NCBI GenBank assembly: GCA_036269135.1
Contig: DATASQ010000027.1
Location: 1 to 64,000 of the forward strand
Source: Palsa-343 sp036269135
GTDB taxonomy: Bacteria > Acidobacteriota > Terriglobia > Terriglobales > Acidobacteriaceae
Direction of reading: 5' to 3'
Length of the DNA: 64,000 nt
Shown: piece by piece, positions 35,822-44,571 of the stretch
Position numbering within the stretch: position 1 is the first letter of the stretch
How the letters are laid out: every line of letters begins with the position of its first letter
Translations under genes and position numbers: made by a program
Notes under the pieces: generated by a model
Told to the model about the DNA's origin: nothing
The model's database searches: none
What the model saw: the letters and a program-made list of their open reading frames with translations, nothing else

Positions 35822-37756
35822 CTAAGGCTTCCCTGCCTTGTTCGCCGCCGCTTTTGCGGCGTTTGTCTGCTCCACGCCGTTGCCTGTCCCCCCGCTCACC
35901 CCGTGGCCCTCGACGATCGTGAAGATTCGATCCACTCCCGGCAGCGCCACCTTCTCGATCTTCCCGCCCGGCCAGTGAATCTCGACCCCATCCACTTTCG
36001 TGGCCCCCGCGAGACCGAAGTGCACACGCGGATCGCTGGACGACAAATAGCTTCCTCCGCTCAGCACGTCCCCGCGCTGCCGTATGCCCCCCGCCGTCAG
36101 ATAGACCGTCGCGCCCACTGCATCCCGCGGACTACCCGGGCCGCCCACCAGATTCAGTTCCACCCAGTGATTGCGATCGGAGCTCACGTTGCGCAGCAGT
36201 GCCGGCACGCCATCCAGGTTATTGATCACCACGTCGATTTTGCCGTTATTGAACAGGTCGCCGAATGCCGCGCCCCGTCCCACGCTCACTTCCGCCAGCC
36301 CGCTGCCCTCCACCGCCGGCACCAGCGCAAACGTCCCGTTGTGCAGGTTGTGAAACAGCAGCGGCCGCTGCGCGTAGCTCATTCCCCATTCCGGATTCTG
36401 GTCTGCCTGCGGATACACATTGCCGTTCACGATCAGCAGATCCTTCCACCCGTCGTTGTCGTAGTCCAGAAATCCGTCGCCGAAGCCCACAAACGGAAGC
36501 GTGGCGGCCGCGACGGCGGTCCTGTAGCTCAGGTCCTGGAAGTTTCCCGTCCCATCGTTGTGAAACACGATGTCGTAATCGTCGGAGAACGTCGTCGTCA
36601 CCAGGTCCTCATGCCCGTTGTTCTCGTAGTCTCCCGCCGCGATCCCCATGTTGGCCGCTTCCCGCCCATCCTGGTTCAGCGCAAGGCCGCTCAGATAGCT
36701 CTGGTCATCGAAGGCCCCGTCGCCCTTGTTGATGTACAGATAATTCGGCGTCGAATCGTTAGCCACCACAAGGTCCGGCCTGCCGTCGTTGTTCACATCG
36801 ACAAACAGCGCCCCCAGACCGTAGTACCCGTTGGAATCGCCGACCCCCGCCTTCTCGGTCACATCGGTAAATGTGCCATCGCCATTGTTGTGGAACAAAT
36901 GATCGCCCGCGCCCTCGAGCCCGCGCGGTCCGCACATCACATTCACCCCGCGATACTGGCACATCGAACCGCCCGCCGCCTTCGATCCCGAGACAGGCGG
37001 GTGCTCGAAGTCGTAACGGATATACCCCGCCACAAACAGATCCAGCCGCCCGTCGCCGTCGTAATCGCCAAACGTCGCCCCGGTGTGATCGACTGCCAGA
37101 TCCGGCGCTGGGCTGCCCAGCGCCACACCCGCCTTTTCAGCCACATCGGTGAACGTGCCGTTCCGATTGTTGTGGTACAGCCGATTGCTCCCCACGTTCG
37201 TCACGTACAGATCCGGCCAGCCATCGTTGTCGTAATCGCCAGCCGCGCAGCCCAGCCCCCACCGGTCGTTGGCCACGCCCGCCTTCTCGGTCACATCGGT
37301 GAAGGTCCCGTCGTGATTGTTCCGGAACAGCGCCGCATGGGGCGGCTCCGCCTTCCCGCTGCGCGCATCGAAGGTCGATCCATTCACCAGATAAATGTCG
37401 AGCCAGCCGTCGTGGTCATAGTCCAGCAGGCACACGCCCGATCCCTTGGCCTCGATAATGAACTTCTTCTCCGGCGTCCCTGTGGTGTTACGCCAAACGG
37501 TCAACCCCGCTTGTTTCGCAACATCCTCAAAGATCGCCGGGCCGCTCTTCACGAAGCCGCCCGCCGTGATCGGCCGATGCTCCGCATCGAACTGCGCCTG
37601 CTGCGCCGTGCCCGCGGCCTGCCCCACCTGCTGCGCTGCCACCCCACACCCGTATCCCGGGATCGCCAGCAGCCACAACGACCAGCGCCACAGGCCGCGC
37701 GTTCGCAGACCCGCGTGCCGTGCATAGCCCTCTCGGGGCTGAATCCGAAGTCGCAC
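35822..37756 (-). CDS. CRTAC1 family protein (FG-GAP propeller plus ASPIC/UnbV)
   Basis: 644 residues with a GTG start at 37756 preceded by a GAGAG site; the signal peptide ends near 'GCGVAAQ'. Integrin-like FG-GAP/VCBS repeats recur with Ca-binding loops such as 'LDYDHDGWLDIYLVNGS', 'GDYDNDGWPDLYVTNVG', 'GDYDGDGRLDLFVAGYI' and 'VDVNNDGRPDLVVANDS', forming a beta-propeller. The ASPIC/UnbV domain lies near the C-terminus ('NHWVELNLVGGPGSPRDAVG', 'VEIHWPGGKIEKVALPG'). A low-complexity Gly/Ala/Lys tail (~30 residues) follows. These secreted proteins are abundant in acidobacteria, often next to TPR and TonB genes. Function unknown; carbohydrate or protein binding is likely. Confidence 0.9.
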   Translation of the reverse strand: MRLRIQPREGYARHAGLRTRGLWRWSLWLLAIPGYGCGVAAQQVGQAAGTAQQAQFDAEHRPITAGGFVKSGPAIFEDVAKQAGLTVWRNTTGTPEKKFIIEAKGSGVCLLDYDHDGWLDIYLVNGSTFDARSGKAEPPHAALFRNNHDGTFTDVTEKAGVANDRWGLGCAAGDYDNDGWPDLYVTNVGSNRLYHNNRNGTFTDVAEKAGVALGSPAPDLAVDHTGATFGDYDGDGRLDLFVAGYIRYDFEHPPVSGSKAAGGSMCQYRGVNVMCGPRGLEGAGDHLFHNNGDGTFTDVTEKAGVGDSNGYYGLGALFVDVNNDGRPDLVVANDSTPNYLYINKGDGAFDDQSYLSGLALNQDGREAANMGIAAGDYENNGHEDLVTTTFSDDYDIVFHNDGTGNFQDLSYRTAVAAATLPFVGFGDGFLDYDNDGWKDLLIVNGNVYPQADQNPEWGMSYAQRPLLFHNLHNGTFALVPAVEGSGLAEVSVGRGAAFGDLFNNGKIDVVINNLDGVPALLRNVSSDRNHWVELNLVGGPGSPRDAVGATVYLTAGGIRQRGDVLSGGSYLSSSDPRVHFGLAGATKVDGVEIHWPGGKIEKVALPGVDRIFTIVEGHGVSGGTGNGVEQTNAAKAAANKAGKP

Positions 37757-37856
37757 CGATTCTCTCTTTTGGGTCCCTGCGCTGATCCGCCACGGCGGAC
37801 GAGCTTCTCACCGTCCGCCGCAGGTTACTGGTGAATATACACAACCAGCGCAGCGG

Positions 37857-38897
37857 CTAGTGCGCCGCATCCTTCGAGCCATACAGCTTGGCGCTGACCG
37901 CCAGCTCGACGCGCGCCTCCTCCATCTTCCCTGCCGCGCGATAGGCGCGCCCCAGGTCATAGTGCAGCCGGGGATCTCGGGGCGCGAGGCTCACCGCAGT
38001 GCGCAGTTCCTCGATCCCCTGGTCCGCGTGCCCCGTCCGCGCCAGCGCCCGGCCCAGCTTGCCATGACACTCCGCGCACCGCGGAGCCACCTTCACCGCG
38101 CTCTCGAGCACCGGTACCGCCTCTGCCGGACGGTCGTGCTCCAGCAGGAACGATCCGTAATCCAGATACGGCCACGGGTCCGTCGCCGCATCGCCATCGG
38201 CCAGGGCGATCGCGGCCTTGTACGCGCGCTCGGCTGCCAGCGGACGATTGCCCATCTCGTATGCCAGTCCCAGGTTCTCCTGCGCCTTCGTATCTTTGGG
38301 ATCGAGCGCCAGCGCCTTCTGAAACGCTTCCTGCGACTCTTTGAATTCGCTCTGGGAGTAGAAGCAGCGCCCCAGCCCATACCACGCCTGCTCGTTCATG
38401 GGATCGAAGACCACCGCCTGGCGCATCCATCGGATGGCATCCGGATAATCGTTCAGCAGAACATAATCCAGCGCGACAATCTTCAGGTCGTCCGACTTGG
38501 GCGTGCTCAGCCGGGCCGCCCGCGTGTACGTCTTCAGCGAATCGGCCGGCTGGTTTTCCCGGTTCAGCACATAACCCAGCATGTACAGCGCGTCGGACGA
38601 ATCCGGATGTTCCCCCGCGTACGCGCGCAGCGCCACATCCGCCTCCGCATACCGCTCCAGATTCGTGAGTGACTTCCCTTCGAGCAGCAGCGCGTCCGAC
38701 TGCGGTTCCTCTTTCGCCGCAGCGGCCAGCAACGGCGCCGCCTCGGCATACTGGTGCGCCCCGAAGGCCGCCTGCCCGCGCTGATAGGCCGTCCCGTTTT
38801 GCGCCTGAACCTTCAGCGCCGCCAGTCCCAGCACGGCCGTCACCGCCAGACCATGCCTGGCCTGACGACAAAGCACCCTCCAGCCCGCACCCCTCAC
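37857..38897 (-). CDS. Secreted TPR-repeat protein
   Basis: 346 residues with a GTG start at 38897 overlapping the upstream TPR gene's stop (GTGA). Signal peptide to about 'LKVQAQ'. Around eight TPR units follow, for example 'EQAWYGLGRCFYSQSEFKES' and 'TKAQENLGLAYEMGNRPLAA'. The segment 'VKVAPRCAECHGKLGRALA' contains a CxxC, which is unusual for the family and could be a disulfide or metal pair. It is coupled to another TPR gene upstream and to CRTAC1 downstream (100-bp gap). Confidence 0.87.
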   Translation of the reverse strand: MRGAGWRVLCRQARHGLAVTAVLGLAALKVQAQNGTAYQRGQAAFGAHQYAEAAPLLAAAAKEEPQSDALLLEGKSLTNLERYAEADVALRAYAGEHPDSSDALYMLGYVLNRENQPADSLKTYTRAARLSTPKSDDLKIVALDYVLLNDYPDAIRWMRQAVVFDPMNEQAWYGLGRCFYSQSEFKESQEAFQKALALDPKDTKAQENLGLAYEMGNRPLAAERAYKAAIALADGDAATDPWPYLDYGSFLLEHDRPAEAVPVLESAVKVAPRCAECHGKLGRALARTGHADQGIEELRTAVSLAPRDPRLHYDLGRAYRAAGKMEEARVELAVSAKLYGSKDAAH

Positions 38898-39850
38898 GGC
38901 TGCGGACTTTCCGGGACCACGAGCTGATAGCGCGCGCTGCCCTTGCGGTTATCCTCGTCGGCCAGCTTCGCCGCCATCGCCAGTTCCTTCTCCGCATCTG
39001 CCTTCCGTCCCAGGCGGGCGAGAGTCAGACCCAGATAGTAGTGCCCCGGCTGATAGTCCGGCGCCGCGGCAATCGCCCGCCGCAGATAATCCAGAGCCTT
39101 GTCGTAGCGCTTTTCCTTAAAACAGGCCTCGCCTGCATCGGCCAGCGCGCCGCCATGCCTGGGATCCCGCGCCAGCGTCTTCTCCAACTCGCCCAGCGCC
39201 CCCTCGTATTGGTTCTGCTTCAGATCGATATCTCCCAGCTGATAGTAGGCCTCCGTCTGCTCCGGCTTCAGCCGGAGCGACGCCTCGAATTCCGCGCGCG
39301 CCGGGTCGAACTGTAATCCCATCGCGTAAATGCGCCCCAGCCCATAGTGCGCGCTGGCGTCGTTCGGTTGCAGTTTCAGATAAGCCTGCATCGTCTCGGC
39401 CGCCGCAGCCAACTGCCCTGCATCCATCTCTACACGCGCCATGGCATAGAGCAGCCTGGGATTTTCCATGTGCAAATCCTGCGCCGCCTGCAGAGACTTC
39501 TCCGCTTCTGGATACAATCGCATCTCGTCTTCGAGAACTCCCAGATCGTAGTCCAGCCGCGCATTGGCAGGGACCAGCTTCTGCGCCCGGAGCAGGTCGC
39601 CGAGCGCATCCACATCCTGTCCGTTCGCCCGCTGCTCCAGGGCCAGCCGCTCGCTCGCCTCCACCTCACGCGCCTGCGCCGCGGCATTCGACGGATCCGC
39701 CTGCAGAATCGCTTCAAAAATAGCGCGTGCCCCTTGCGGCTTACCTTGTTCCAGCAGCGTCACCCCCTGCTCCATCGTGCCCGGGCCCTGCGCCTGTCCC
39801 CACACGGAGACCGCAGGCAAAAGCACGGCGGCGAGAATCAGACACTGCAT
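38894..39850 (-). CDS. Secreted TPR-repeat protein, first gene of locus A
   Basis: 318 residues from the ATG at 39850 ('MQCLILAAVLLPAVSVWGQ'), which gives a clean signal peptide; an in-frame start at 39922 would put 24 polar residues ahead of it. TPR units include 'GVTLLEQGKPQGARAIFEA', 'ASAHYGLGRIYAMGLQFDPA', 'TEAYYQLGDIDLKQNQYEGA' and 'QPGHYYLGLTLARLGRKADA'. There is no catalytic motif. Its stop overlaps the start of the next TPR gene, so the two are translated together. Downstream of the tmRNA gene, it is the likely first gene of this transcript. Confidence 0.86.
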   Translation of the reverse strand: MQCLILAAVLLPAVSVWGQAQGPGTMEQGVTLLEQGKPQGARAIFEAILQADPSNAAAQAREVEASERLALEQRANGQDVDALGDLLRAQKLVPANARLDYDLGVLEDEMRLYPEAEKSLQAAQDLHMENPRLLYAMARVEMDAGQLAAAAETMQAYLKLQPNDASAHYGLGRIYAMGLQFDPARAEFEASLRLKPEQTEAYYQLGDIDLKQNQYEGALGELEKTLARDPRHGGALADAGEACFKEKRYDKALDYLRRAIAAAPDYQPGHYYLGLTLARLGRKADAEKELAMAAKLADEDNRKGSARYQLVVPESPQP

Positions 39851-39962
39851 CACGGGGGAACTCCGCCCTTCATTCTCGATGGCGTTCTCCCCGTTTGCAA
39901 CCTCCGGTGCTTCGCCCGGCATGGGCGAATGCCTCCTTCGGCCTCAGGCCGCGGAGATCGGC

Positions 39963-40170
39963 AGGAGCAATCTGATTGTTCTTCGGGTGAACGGAGAGGT
40001 GCCCCGGCAGGGCTTCGAGGAGGCCAGGACGGTGTTCAGTGACAAGATCGACGAAACAGAGGAGAAGCTCGAACGGCTCGCTTCGTCGCAGGCGACGGCG
40101 GATTCATTCGTGCGATTCGCCGAGCTGCAGGCTGACCGACATGGCACACGTCGAGCCCTCGTGAACCCAA
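39963..40170 (+). pseudogene. Possible serine-recombinase C-terminal remnant beside ssrA
   Basis: A plus-strand frame without a valid start reads 'SNLIVLRVNGEVPRQGFEEA' then 'VFSDKIDETEEKLERLASSQ' then 'ATADSFVRFAELQADRHG'. The charged coiled-coil followed by an 'SFVRFAE' segment resembles the C-terminal part of large serine recombinases. It ends within about 125 bp of the 3' end of the tmRNA gene, a classic integration site. The rest of the 443-bp spacer (39851-40293) shows no gene. The assignment is from memory of family sequence and is tentative. Confidence 0.35.
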
Positions 40171-40293
40171 AGCCGCGCGACCGAGTCGGCTGTTTGAGGG
40201 CAGTTGAACTACTCGCCGAATCAATGCTTGTCGAACCCGTCCAGGTCGTCTCTCTTCGAGGCCTCAGAGACGACTCACGTCAGGAAACAAATA

Positions 40294-40646
40294 TGGTGGA
40301 GGCGGCGGGAGTCGAACCCGCGTCCGAAATCGTTGTCAACAGAGAGACTCCATGCTCAGTCGAGTTCGGAAGTTTCGCTCCCTGCGCTTAGAACCGACAA
40401 GAAACGCAGAAAACTAGTCCGATGATCTCGCCGACGGCCCACGGACCGAGGGTCGCCAGCCAGCCCCCTGTGCGACGTCCTTTCGCGACCCAGGGGCAAA
40501 GCCGCGAAGAACGGCAACTTAACTAATTAAGCTGCGTATGCCAGCTGATTGGTGTTGGCAATTATGGTTTTCCAGGCGATTACGGGTGCCCAGACCCCGG
40601 CATGCCTCTATGCCGCAAGCGATCCCGTCGAAACCGTGACGCCCCC
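40294..40646 (-). ncRNA. ssrA: Transfer-messenger RNA (tmRNA)
   Basis: 353 nt, one-piece. The 5' end GGGGGCG (ending at 40646) pairs with CGCCTCC ahead of an encoded ACCA at 40297-40294, giving the acceptor stem. The universal 5' 'GTCACGGTTTCGACGGGAT' and the T-arm 'GGGTTCGACTCCC' are present. The tag frame runs from GCC at 40559 to TAA at 40527 and encodes ANTNQLAYAA, with the expected C-terminal AYAA-type degron. It rescues ribosomes stalled on broken mRNAs together with SmpB (not in window). The spacer beyond its 3' end holds a possible recombinase remnant. Confidence 0.97.
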
Positions 40647-40750
40647 AGGGCGACGCCGGTCAGGCAAGGAACTCCTGATGGCTGTCCTTATTATCTCACC
40701 CTTCCCCGGCCGGCGGCTGGCGGAGTTCGGGCATGAGGCGCGCCTCAAAT

Positions 40751-40984
40751 TCAGCTGTTGCCGCGGATGTACTCCCGAAGCTGCCGGTTGATGTCGGCCG
40801 CCTGCTGGACGCCGTTGTCCAGCATGGACCGCCACTTCTTCGCATCCTCGTCCAGCGGGACGGTGCCAAGAAGAAAGCTGGTCTGGAGCACGATTTCGAG
40901 CGCATTGCTGAGATCGTGGGAGAGGCGGCGGATTTCTTTAGCCTGAGATTCGGGGATGGGGCGGGATGGGGGCTGTGGGGTCAT
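40751..40984 (-). CDS. Small H-box (HisKA-like) protein without kinase domain
   Basis: 77 residues, all helical. 'EIRRLSHDLSNALEIVLQTS' resembles the H-box of histidine kinase dimerisation domains, with a candidate phospho-acceptor His in 'LSHDLSNALE'. A second helix, 'WRSMLDNGVQQAADINRQL', could complete a two-helix hairpin. There is no ATPase domain, receiver or membrane segment. It is a stand-alone gene between tmRNA and tRNA-Leu on the tmRNA strand. It could be a phosphotransfer or decoy dimerisation protein, or a truncated kinase. Confidence 0.6.
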   Translation of the reverse strand: MTPQPPSRPIPESQAKEIRRLSHDLSNALEIVLQTSFLLGTVPLDEDAKKWRSMLDNGVQQAADINRQLREYIRGNS

Positions 40985-41112
40985 GGAGGAGATCGCTGAG
41001 GCCAGAATAACGCGTTGGCGGCTGGTTGGCGCACGGGTTTGACACGAGTGGATGCCTTTGTAACACTAGGAGTTGCTGCCCGTCCAGCGCGGTTCTGCGC
41101 CGGATATCACTT

Positions 41113-41199
41113 GCCGAAGTGGCGGAATTGGCAGACGCGCATGGTTCAGGTCCATGTACCCGCAAGGGTGTGGGGGTTCGAGTCCCTTCTTCGGCACCA
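41113..41199 (+). tRNA. tRNA-Leu (CAG anticodon)
   Basis: 87 nt including the encoded CCA (41197-41199). Acceptor stem GCCGAAG / CTTCGGC; anticodon loop TTCAGGT with anticodon CAG at 41147-41149, flanked by CATGG/CCATG; long variable arm typical of class II tRNAs (TACCCGCAAGGGTG); T-arm GGGTTCGAGTCCC-like. It reads CUG, the commonest leucine codon in such GC-rich genomes. Confidence 0.96.
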
Positions 41200-41442
41200 G
41201 CCTTTTAGAATCATTGCTTTAGAATCGCATCCCAGGAAAAGACAGCCACAACCCTCAGTTTTTCCTCATTTTCGGTAGACCGAGAGGGAGGCCTTTAAGG
41301 CCCGTGGCGCGCAAAGTTCCGCATCGACCTTATTCTCAGTCATGACGGGCGGCCGTGAGTGCGGGCCCGGCAGCTTCAGCGGTCCACACACACGCGGCAG
41401 GCCGGCAGCCCGGTCCTGCGTATTTGCTTCGAGGGATGACGC

Positions 41443-43347
41443 ATGAAACCATTTTTCTTTCTTCTGGGCGCTGTCGCTCTTGTCGCGTCCACGTCCTGCC
41501 TGGGTCAGACGGATACGAAGGCTCCGGCCGGAACCGTTGCGTTAACCGTGGAACTACCCAATCCGGGACAACAGATCTTCTATGTGCACGAAGTGATGCC
41601 GGCGAGGCCTGGGCCGCTCACGCTCTACTACCCGAAATACATACCCGGCGATCACGCGCCGGACGGGCCGATCGGCACGATGATGGGCCTGGAAGTTACG
41701 GCGGGCGGCAAACGCATCGCATGGCATCGTGACGCCGTGGACATGTTCACATTTCATCTGACGGTGCCTGCGGATACCGACCGCATCGACATCCGTTTCG
41801 AATTCCCGGCCGATCACCGGGTGACTCCGCGCCTCATGGGCCTCGAGTGGAATGACACAGCGTTGTACCAGGCCGGTTCTCCGACCGCGGCGCAGATGTT
41901 TCAGCCCACGCTCGTGATTCCCGCCGGTTGGCGCTGCGCGACTGCGCTGAAAACGGAAACGAGCCATGGCGGGCGCATCGCGTTCAAGCCCGTGCCGTTC
42001 AACACCCTGGTCGATTCACCGGTGATTGCCGGGAAGTATTTTCGCGAGGTCGATGTCACACCGGCTGGCTCGTCGGTGCATCGTTATCTCGACATGGTGG
42101 GCGATGACGCGGCTGCCGTTGCTATTTCCGATGCGCAAATCGCCGGCTATCGGCATCTGGTCGAGCAGGCACAGGCACTGTTTCGCTCCCATCACTACGG
42201 TGACTATCACTTCCTTCTGACGCTCAGCGATTATGTCTCGAAGGGAGGCCTGGAGCACCACCAGTCGAGTGACGACCGAGCGCGCAGCGGCGCCAGGATG
42301 TTTGCCGACGCCGATCATTTCATGCTCGATGCCTCGCTGCTGCCGCATGAATATACCCACTCCTGGAACGGCAAATTCATGCGTCCGGCAGAGCTGTGGC
42401 AGCCCAACTTCGAAAGTCCCGAGCATGCGCAGATGTTGTGGGTGTATGAAGGTCTCACCGTCTATCTCGGCGACATGCTGACCGTGCGCAGCGGGTTGTG
42501 GTCGCCGGACGCATGGCGTGAGGCGGTCGCCTACCGGGCGGCGTCGATGGCGCATCGAATCGGTCGCGCGTGGCGGCCTCTGATCGACACCACCGTGGCC
42601 GCGCAGTTGCTCTACGGCTCGCCCAGCGCATGGGCGAACTGGCGCCGGCAAACCGACTTCTATCGTGAGGGCCAGTTGCTGTGGTTCGCCGTCGACATGA
42701 AAATCAGGACGTTGAGCCAGGATCGACGGTCCATTGACGATTTCGCCCGGCTCTTTTTCGGTATCGACAACGGCAGTTTCAAGACTCACACCTACACCTT
42801 CAGCGACGTGGTCGCCGCGCTCAATCGGGTTCAGCCGTACGACTGGGCGAGCTTCCTGCACAACTGGCTGGATGGCGTAGGCCAGCAGGTGCCGCTGCTG
42901 TCCGGCATCGAGGCCAGCGGCTGGCGTCTGGTCTATACCGACCAGCCTTCGCGCTACCAGAACGCCCTCGAGAATGTCGGCGAAGGGGAACTCAGCAGCG
43001 CAGGCGTCAACGCCATGTTCTCCGTGGGCTTGTTCCTCGATCATGAGGGCAAGATCGATGACGTGTTATGGAACGGACCGGCTTTTCAGGCCGGGCTCGC
43101 ACCGGGCATGACCCTTGTGGCCATCGACGGCCATCCGTATAGCGCCGCCGTGTTGCGGAGTGCGATTGCCCAGGCGCAGAAAAGCGGGAGCCCACTGCAG
43201 ATCACCGCGGCATCCGACGGCATCACCGATCTCTACACGGTCCACTACGATGGCGGACTGAAGTATCCGCATCTGGTCCGCGTGCCGGACAAGCCCGATA
43301 CTCTTCAGCAGATCCTCGCCCCCAGGACGCCGGACAATGGCTCGTAG
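41443..43347 (+). CDS. M61 family glycyl aminopeptidase-like metallopeptidase
   Basis: 634 residues with a signal peptide (~20 residues, 'LVASTSCLGQ'). The zinc motif HEYTH is at 302-306 ('LLPHEYTHSWNGKFMRP'); the third ligand is Glu336 in 'LWVYEGLTVYLGD'. The N-terminal beta domain (~30-190) is typical of M61. A C-terminal PDZ-like domain (~525-620: 'MFSVGLFLDHEGKIDDVLW', 'APGMTLVAIDGHPYSAAVL') follows. Secreted or periplasmic aminopeptidase acting on N-terminal Gly/Ala in characterised relatives. It is complete and converges with the YVTN gene. Confidence 0.92.
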   Translation: MKPFFFLLGAVALVASTSCLGQTDTKAPAGTVALTVELPNPGQQIFYVHEVMPARPGPLTLYYPKYIPGDHAPDGPIGTMMGLEVTAGGKRIAWHRDAVDMFTFHLTVPADTDRIDIRFEFPADHRVTPRLMGLEWNDTALYQAGSPTAAQMFQPTLVIPAGWRCATALKTETSHGGRIAFKPVPFNTLVDSPVIAGKYFREVDVTPAGSSVHRYLDMVGDDAAAVAISDAQIAGYRHLVEQAQALFRSHHYGDYHFLLTLSDYVSKGGLEHHQSSDDRARSGARMFADADHFMLDASLLPHEYTHSWNGKFMRPAELWQPNFESPEHAQMLWVYEGLTVYLGDMLTVRSGLWSPDAWREAVAYRAASMAHRIGRAWRPLIDTTVAAQLLYGSPSAWANWRRQTDFYREGQLLWFAVDMKIRTLSQDRRSIDDFARLFFGIDNGSFKTHTYTFSDVVAALNRVQPYDWASFLHNWLDGVGQQVPLLSGIEASGWRLVYTDQPSRYQNALENVGEGELSSAGVNAMFSVGLFLDHEGKIDDVLWNGPAFQAGLAPGMTLVAIDGHPYSAAVLRSAIAQAQKSGSPLQITAASDGITDLYTVHYDGGLKYPHLVRVPDKPDTLQQILAPRTPDNGS

Positions 43348-43380
43348 AGACCGCCCTGTCGCCGCAACCAGCGGATGGTT

Positions 43381-44475
43381 TCAGAACTTTGACTCCACAA
43401 CTGGCGTGACCCAGGGTGCGCCGTAGAGGGCGGCAAAGACCTGGCCTGAAGCGGGATCGACAGCGAGGCCGTAGGGATGAGTGCCGGCGTCCCACTGACC
43501 GATAACGGAATTCCTCGCGGCGTCAATGACGGTCACGTTGTTGTCGAGGACATTGGCAACGTAAACGCGGCTGGATTGCGGATCGACGGCTACGGCCTGG
43601 GCATGGTTTCCGACCGGAAGTGTGGCGAGCACTCTCTCTGTTTTCAGATCGACGACGCTGAGCGTTCGATCGCCGTAGTTCACCGCGTAGAGCCGATGCG
43701 TTTTCGCATTGATCGCCAGCGCACAGGGAATGCTGCCGACCGGAATCCGGCTTACCGCATGCGTCTTCTCCTGGAGCGCGACGACCTCGCCGCTTCCGGT
43801 GTGACCGAGGTAAAGCGTCCCTGAGGATTCGTCCAGCAGCATGCCCCAGACGTGGGGGCCGACGGCGACGCGCGTCACTGTCTCGGTGGCTGCATTGATG
43901 ATGCGGATGTTGCCGTCTTCGTAAGTGGTGAGGAAGACCGTGTTGGTACGCGGATCCACTGTGACGCCGTCCGCATCGCCAACCTTTAGCTCCCGGGAGG
44001 TGTTCGCGGCGCCATCGATCACGGTCAGGGTGCCGGAGTAGGTGTGGGTCACATAGACCCGGTTCGTGGCTTCATTCACCGCGAGGGTATAAGGAAGCGG
44101 ATCGCAGGAGATGGTGGCAATGACCGCATCGCTTCGGCCATCGATGACGCTGACGGAAGCGCTGCCGTCGTTGGCGACGTAGATCCTGTTGGTAACGCGA
44201 TCGACGGCGAGGGCAATCGGCTCTTTGCCGACGCCTACGATGCGGCGGGCGCCCGTTCGTGTATCGATGACGGTGACGGAATCCGCGCCTTCATTGACTG
44301 CGTAGATCTTGTGCGTGGAGGGATTGCTCGCGATAGCGGCGCTGGTGATGAGACGGCCCCAGGACGCGCCCCCGGCGGCGCACCAGGCGGTCCCGGCATA
44401 AGCCATCATCAGAATGAGAATTCGGAAGGCCCGCGGCAGGCAATGGACAGAAGAGAACGAGACACGCGAATTCAT
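43381..44475 (-). CDS. Secreted YVTN-family beta-propeller protein
   Basis: 364 residues from the ATG at 44475, giving a signal peptide that ends near 'GTAWCAAGG'. Seven or so ~42-residue repeats recur with the pattern 'NRIYVANDGSASVSVIDG', 'NRVYVTHTYSGTLTVIDG', 'HRLYAVNYGDRTLSVVDL' and 'SRVYVANVLDNNVTVIDA'. This is the hallmark of YVTN/NHL-type propellers. There is no catalytic residue pattern; it probably serves in binding or surface structure. It diverges from the ThuA-like gene across about 96 bp. Confidence 0.88.
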   Translation of the reverse strand: MNSRVSFSSVHCLPRAFRILILMMAYAGTAWCAAGGASWGRLITSAAIASNPSTHKIYAVNEGADSVTVIDTRTGARRIVGVGKEPIALAVDRVTNRIYVANDGSASVSVIDGRSDAVIATISCDPLPYTLAVNEATNRVYVTHTYSGTLTVIDGAANTSRELKVGDADGVTVDPRTNTVFLTTYEDGNIRIINAATETVTRVAVGPHVWGMLLDESSGTLYLGHTGSGEVVALQEKTHAVSRIPVGSIPCALAINAKTHRLYAVNYGDRTLSVVDLKTERVLATLPVGNHAQAVAVDPQSSRVYVANVLDNNVTVIDAARNSVIGQWDAGTHPYGLAVDPASGQVFAALYGAPWVTPVVESKF

Positions 44476-44571
44476 ATTGTGGCAGAGCCTCGATGCGAGT
44501 AGATTATGAAACATTACAAAGTCCGCTGTCGAGAGAAAACTCAGACCATGCCGGACAGGAAGGCCCATGCG

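Noticed and set aside
40295..40425. Plus-strand frame with 'RRRESNPRPKSLS'-type peptide
   Set aside because: It is the antisense of the tmRNA T-arm and acceptor end. Such peptides are a well-known artefact of antisense tmRNA/tRNA sequences.
41205..41226. Direct repeat TTTAGAATC after tRNA-Leu as an attachment site
   Set aside because: The two 9-base copies are only 13 bp apart, do not copy the tRNA 3' end, and no integrase gene is nearby on that side.
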